Shown one piece after another: positions 12,927 through 14,045 of a stretch of 14,045 nt of DNA; position 1 is the first letter of the stretch; the number at the start of each line of letters is the position of its first letter. The stretch covers positions 1 through 14,045 of the forward strand of contig DASSHA010000026.1 in assembly GCA_035693145.1 (NCBI GenBank). Reading direction: 5' to 3'. The notes under the pieces were generated by a model. That model ran no database searches. It was not told the origin of the DNA and was given only the letters and a program-made list of their open reading frames with translations. Made by a program: the position numbers and the translations under genes. The stretch comes from DASSHA01 sp035693145 (GTDB lineage Bacteria; Chloroflexota; Limnocylindria; Limnocylindrales; CSP1-4).

Positions 12927-14045
12927 GTGGTCGACTTCGCCCTGAGTGACGAGCAGCGGCTGATTCGGGAGACGGCGCGCTCGTTCGTGGAGGCCGAGGT
13001 CCTGCCGAACATTCGGCGCTGGGACGAGGAGGCCGTCGGCTTCCCTCGCGAGCTGTTCGGGCGGATGGCCGACCTCGGTTTCCTCGGGGCGCCGCTGCCC
13101 GAGCGCTACGGCGGCGGCGGCACGGACTACATCGCCTTCGCGCTGCTGTGCGAGGAGCTCGAGCGCGGCGACACCGCGTTCCGCGTCGTCCAGAGCGTCC
13201 ACGTCGGGCTCAACTCGCTGGCGCTCCTCCAGTGGGGGACCGAGGAGCAGCGGCAGCGCTGGCTCGTGCCGCAGGCGCGCGGCGAGAAGCTAGCAACGTT
13301 CGCGCTGACCGAACCCGGCGCAGGCACGGACGCCGCCAATCTCCAGGCGACCGCGCGGCGCGACGGCAACGCCTACGTCCTCAGCGGGCAGAAGATGTGG
13401 ATCAGCCTCGCCGACGTTGCGGACCACATCCTCGTCTTCGCCTCGGTCGACCGATCGAAGGGCTGGCGCGGGATCACGGCCTTCATGCTCGAGCGCGGAA
13501 TGCCCGGCCTCTCGACAGGGACCCTCCACGGGAAGATGGGCATCCACGCCGGGAATACCGGGTTCGTCAACCTCGACGAGGTCCGCGTCCGAATGGACAA
13601 CCGGATCGGCGAGGAGGGCGAGGGCTTCCTCGTTGCGATGAGCGCGATCGACCAGGGCCGCTACACCGTCGCCGCCGGTGCCGTCGGGCTCGCCCAGGCG
13701 TGTCTCGACGCGTCCGTTCGGTACGCCCGGGAGCGGCGAACGTTCGGCCAAGAGATCGGCCGCCACCAGCTCGTGCAGCAGATGATCGCGAACATGGTGA
13801 AGGGGATCGAGGCGGGCCGGCTGCTCGTCTGGCGCGCCGGAGCCCTCAAGAACCGGGGCCTGCGGAACACCCGCGAGACGAGCCTCGCGAAGTGGTTCGC
13901 CACGGACCATGCGGTCCAGTCCGCGCTCGACGCGATCCAGGTCCACGGCGCCAACGGTTATTCGAACGAGTTCCCGGTCGAGCGCTACCTGCGCAACTCG
14001 AAGGCCGCGGTCATCTACGAGGGAACGAGCCAGCTCCACACGCTC
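12927..14045 (+). CDS. Acyl-CoA dehydrogenase, 3' end outside the window
   Basis: The first 373 residues of an FAD-dependent acyl-CoA dehydrogenase, which introduces a trans-2,3 double bond into acyl-CoA thioesters and passes electrons to electron-transfer flavoprotein. Only a few residues should be missing, since the family is usually about 380-390 long. Visible motifs are the N-terminal helical domain (ALSDEQRLIRETARSFVEAEV), the PERYGGGG turn, FALTEPGAGTDA (126-136), GQKMWIS (154-160), the RERRTFGQEIGRHQLVQ segment, VHGANGYSNEFPVERYLRNSK, and the catalytic base Glu365 in IYEGTSQ. The start is the GTG at 12927 with GAGG at 12918-12921, five bases away. Substrate class cannot be set from sequence alone; branched- or short-chain acyl-CoA or glutaryl-CoA-like substrates are all possible. 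Confidence 0.94.
   Translation, partial: MVDFALSDEQRLIRETARSFVEAEVLPNIRRWDEEAVGFPRELFGRMADLGFLGAPLPERYGGGGTDYIAFALLCEELERGDTAFRVVQSVHVGLNSLALLQWGTEEQRQRWLVPQARGEKLATFALTEPGAGTDAANLQATARRDGNAYVLSGQKMWISLADVADHILVFASVDRSKGWRGITAFMLERGMPGLSTGTLHGKMGIHAGNTGFVNLDEVRVRMDNRIGEEGEGFLVAMSAIDQGRYTVAAGAVGLAQACLDASVRYARERRTFGQEIGRHQLVQQMIANMVKGIEAGRLLVWRAGALKNRGLRNTRETSLAKWFATDHAVQSALDAIQVHGANGYSNEFPVERYLRNSKAAVIYEGTSQLHTL

Overview
This is a GC-rich, densely packed bacterial window with no tRNA, rRNA, CRISPR array or insertion sequence that I can see. The gene set (PTS phosphotransferases, animal-type transketolase, TspO, G1-family glutamic peptidase, BldC/excisionase-like small HTH protein) and the base composition suggest a high-GC Chloroflexota (for example the Limnocylindria/Ellin6529 side) or less likely an actinomycete. 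That placement is inference from gene flavour only.

Layout. 1-2592: the tail of a membrane protein (possibly a PTS permease), an HPr-like protein with altered signature residues (252-539), PTS enzyme I (536-2284, ATGA overlap), and a convergent canonical HPr (2308-2592, minus). 2652-4493: transketolase. 4630-5691: glyceraldehyde-3-phosphate dehydrogenase. 5802-7870: a four-gene redox operon, OsmC-type peroxiredoxin, FAD/NAD(P) reductase, AhpD-like protein and DUF488 protein. 8174-9438: a Dps-like ferritin translationally coupled to deoxyribose-phosphate aldolase, behind a leader of about 200 bases with a 13-bp hairpin. 9543-10387: a soluble protein of unknown function and two tiny membrane proteins. 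10362-11834 (minus): a membrane-anchored G1 (eqolisin) peptidase, divergent from a 64-residue HTH protein (12063-12257). 12333-12836 (minus): TspO. 12927 to the end: an acyl-CoA dehydrogenase cut by the window edge.

The most interesting signal is regulatory. Four consecutive plus-strand transcription units (GAPDH; OsmC operon; Dps-DeoC; the 9543-10387 cassette) each carry two TTCAC/T half-sites exactly 11 bp apart, and each has a -10-like hexamer 37-38 bp downstream of the second half-site, with no recognisable -35. This resembles the 11-nt direct-repeat PHO boxes of OmpR/PhoB-family activators. It would tie a glycolytic enzyme, peroxide defence, DNA protection, deoxyribose catabolism and unknown membrane proteins into one local stress regulon. 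Metabolically, transketolase and DeoC both yield glyceraldehyde-3-phosphate, which GAPDH consumes, while OsmC, AhpD-like protein and Dps handle peroxides and iron.
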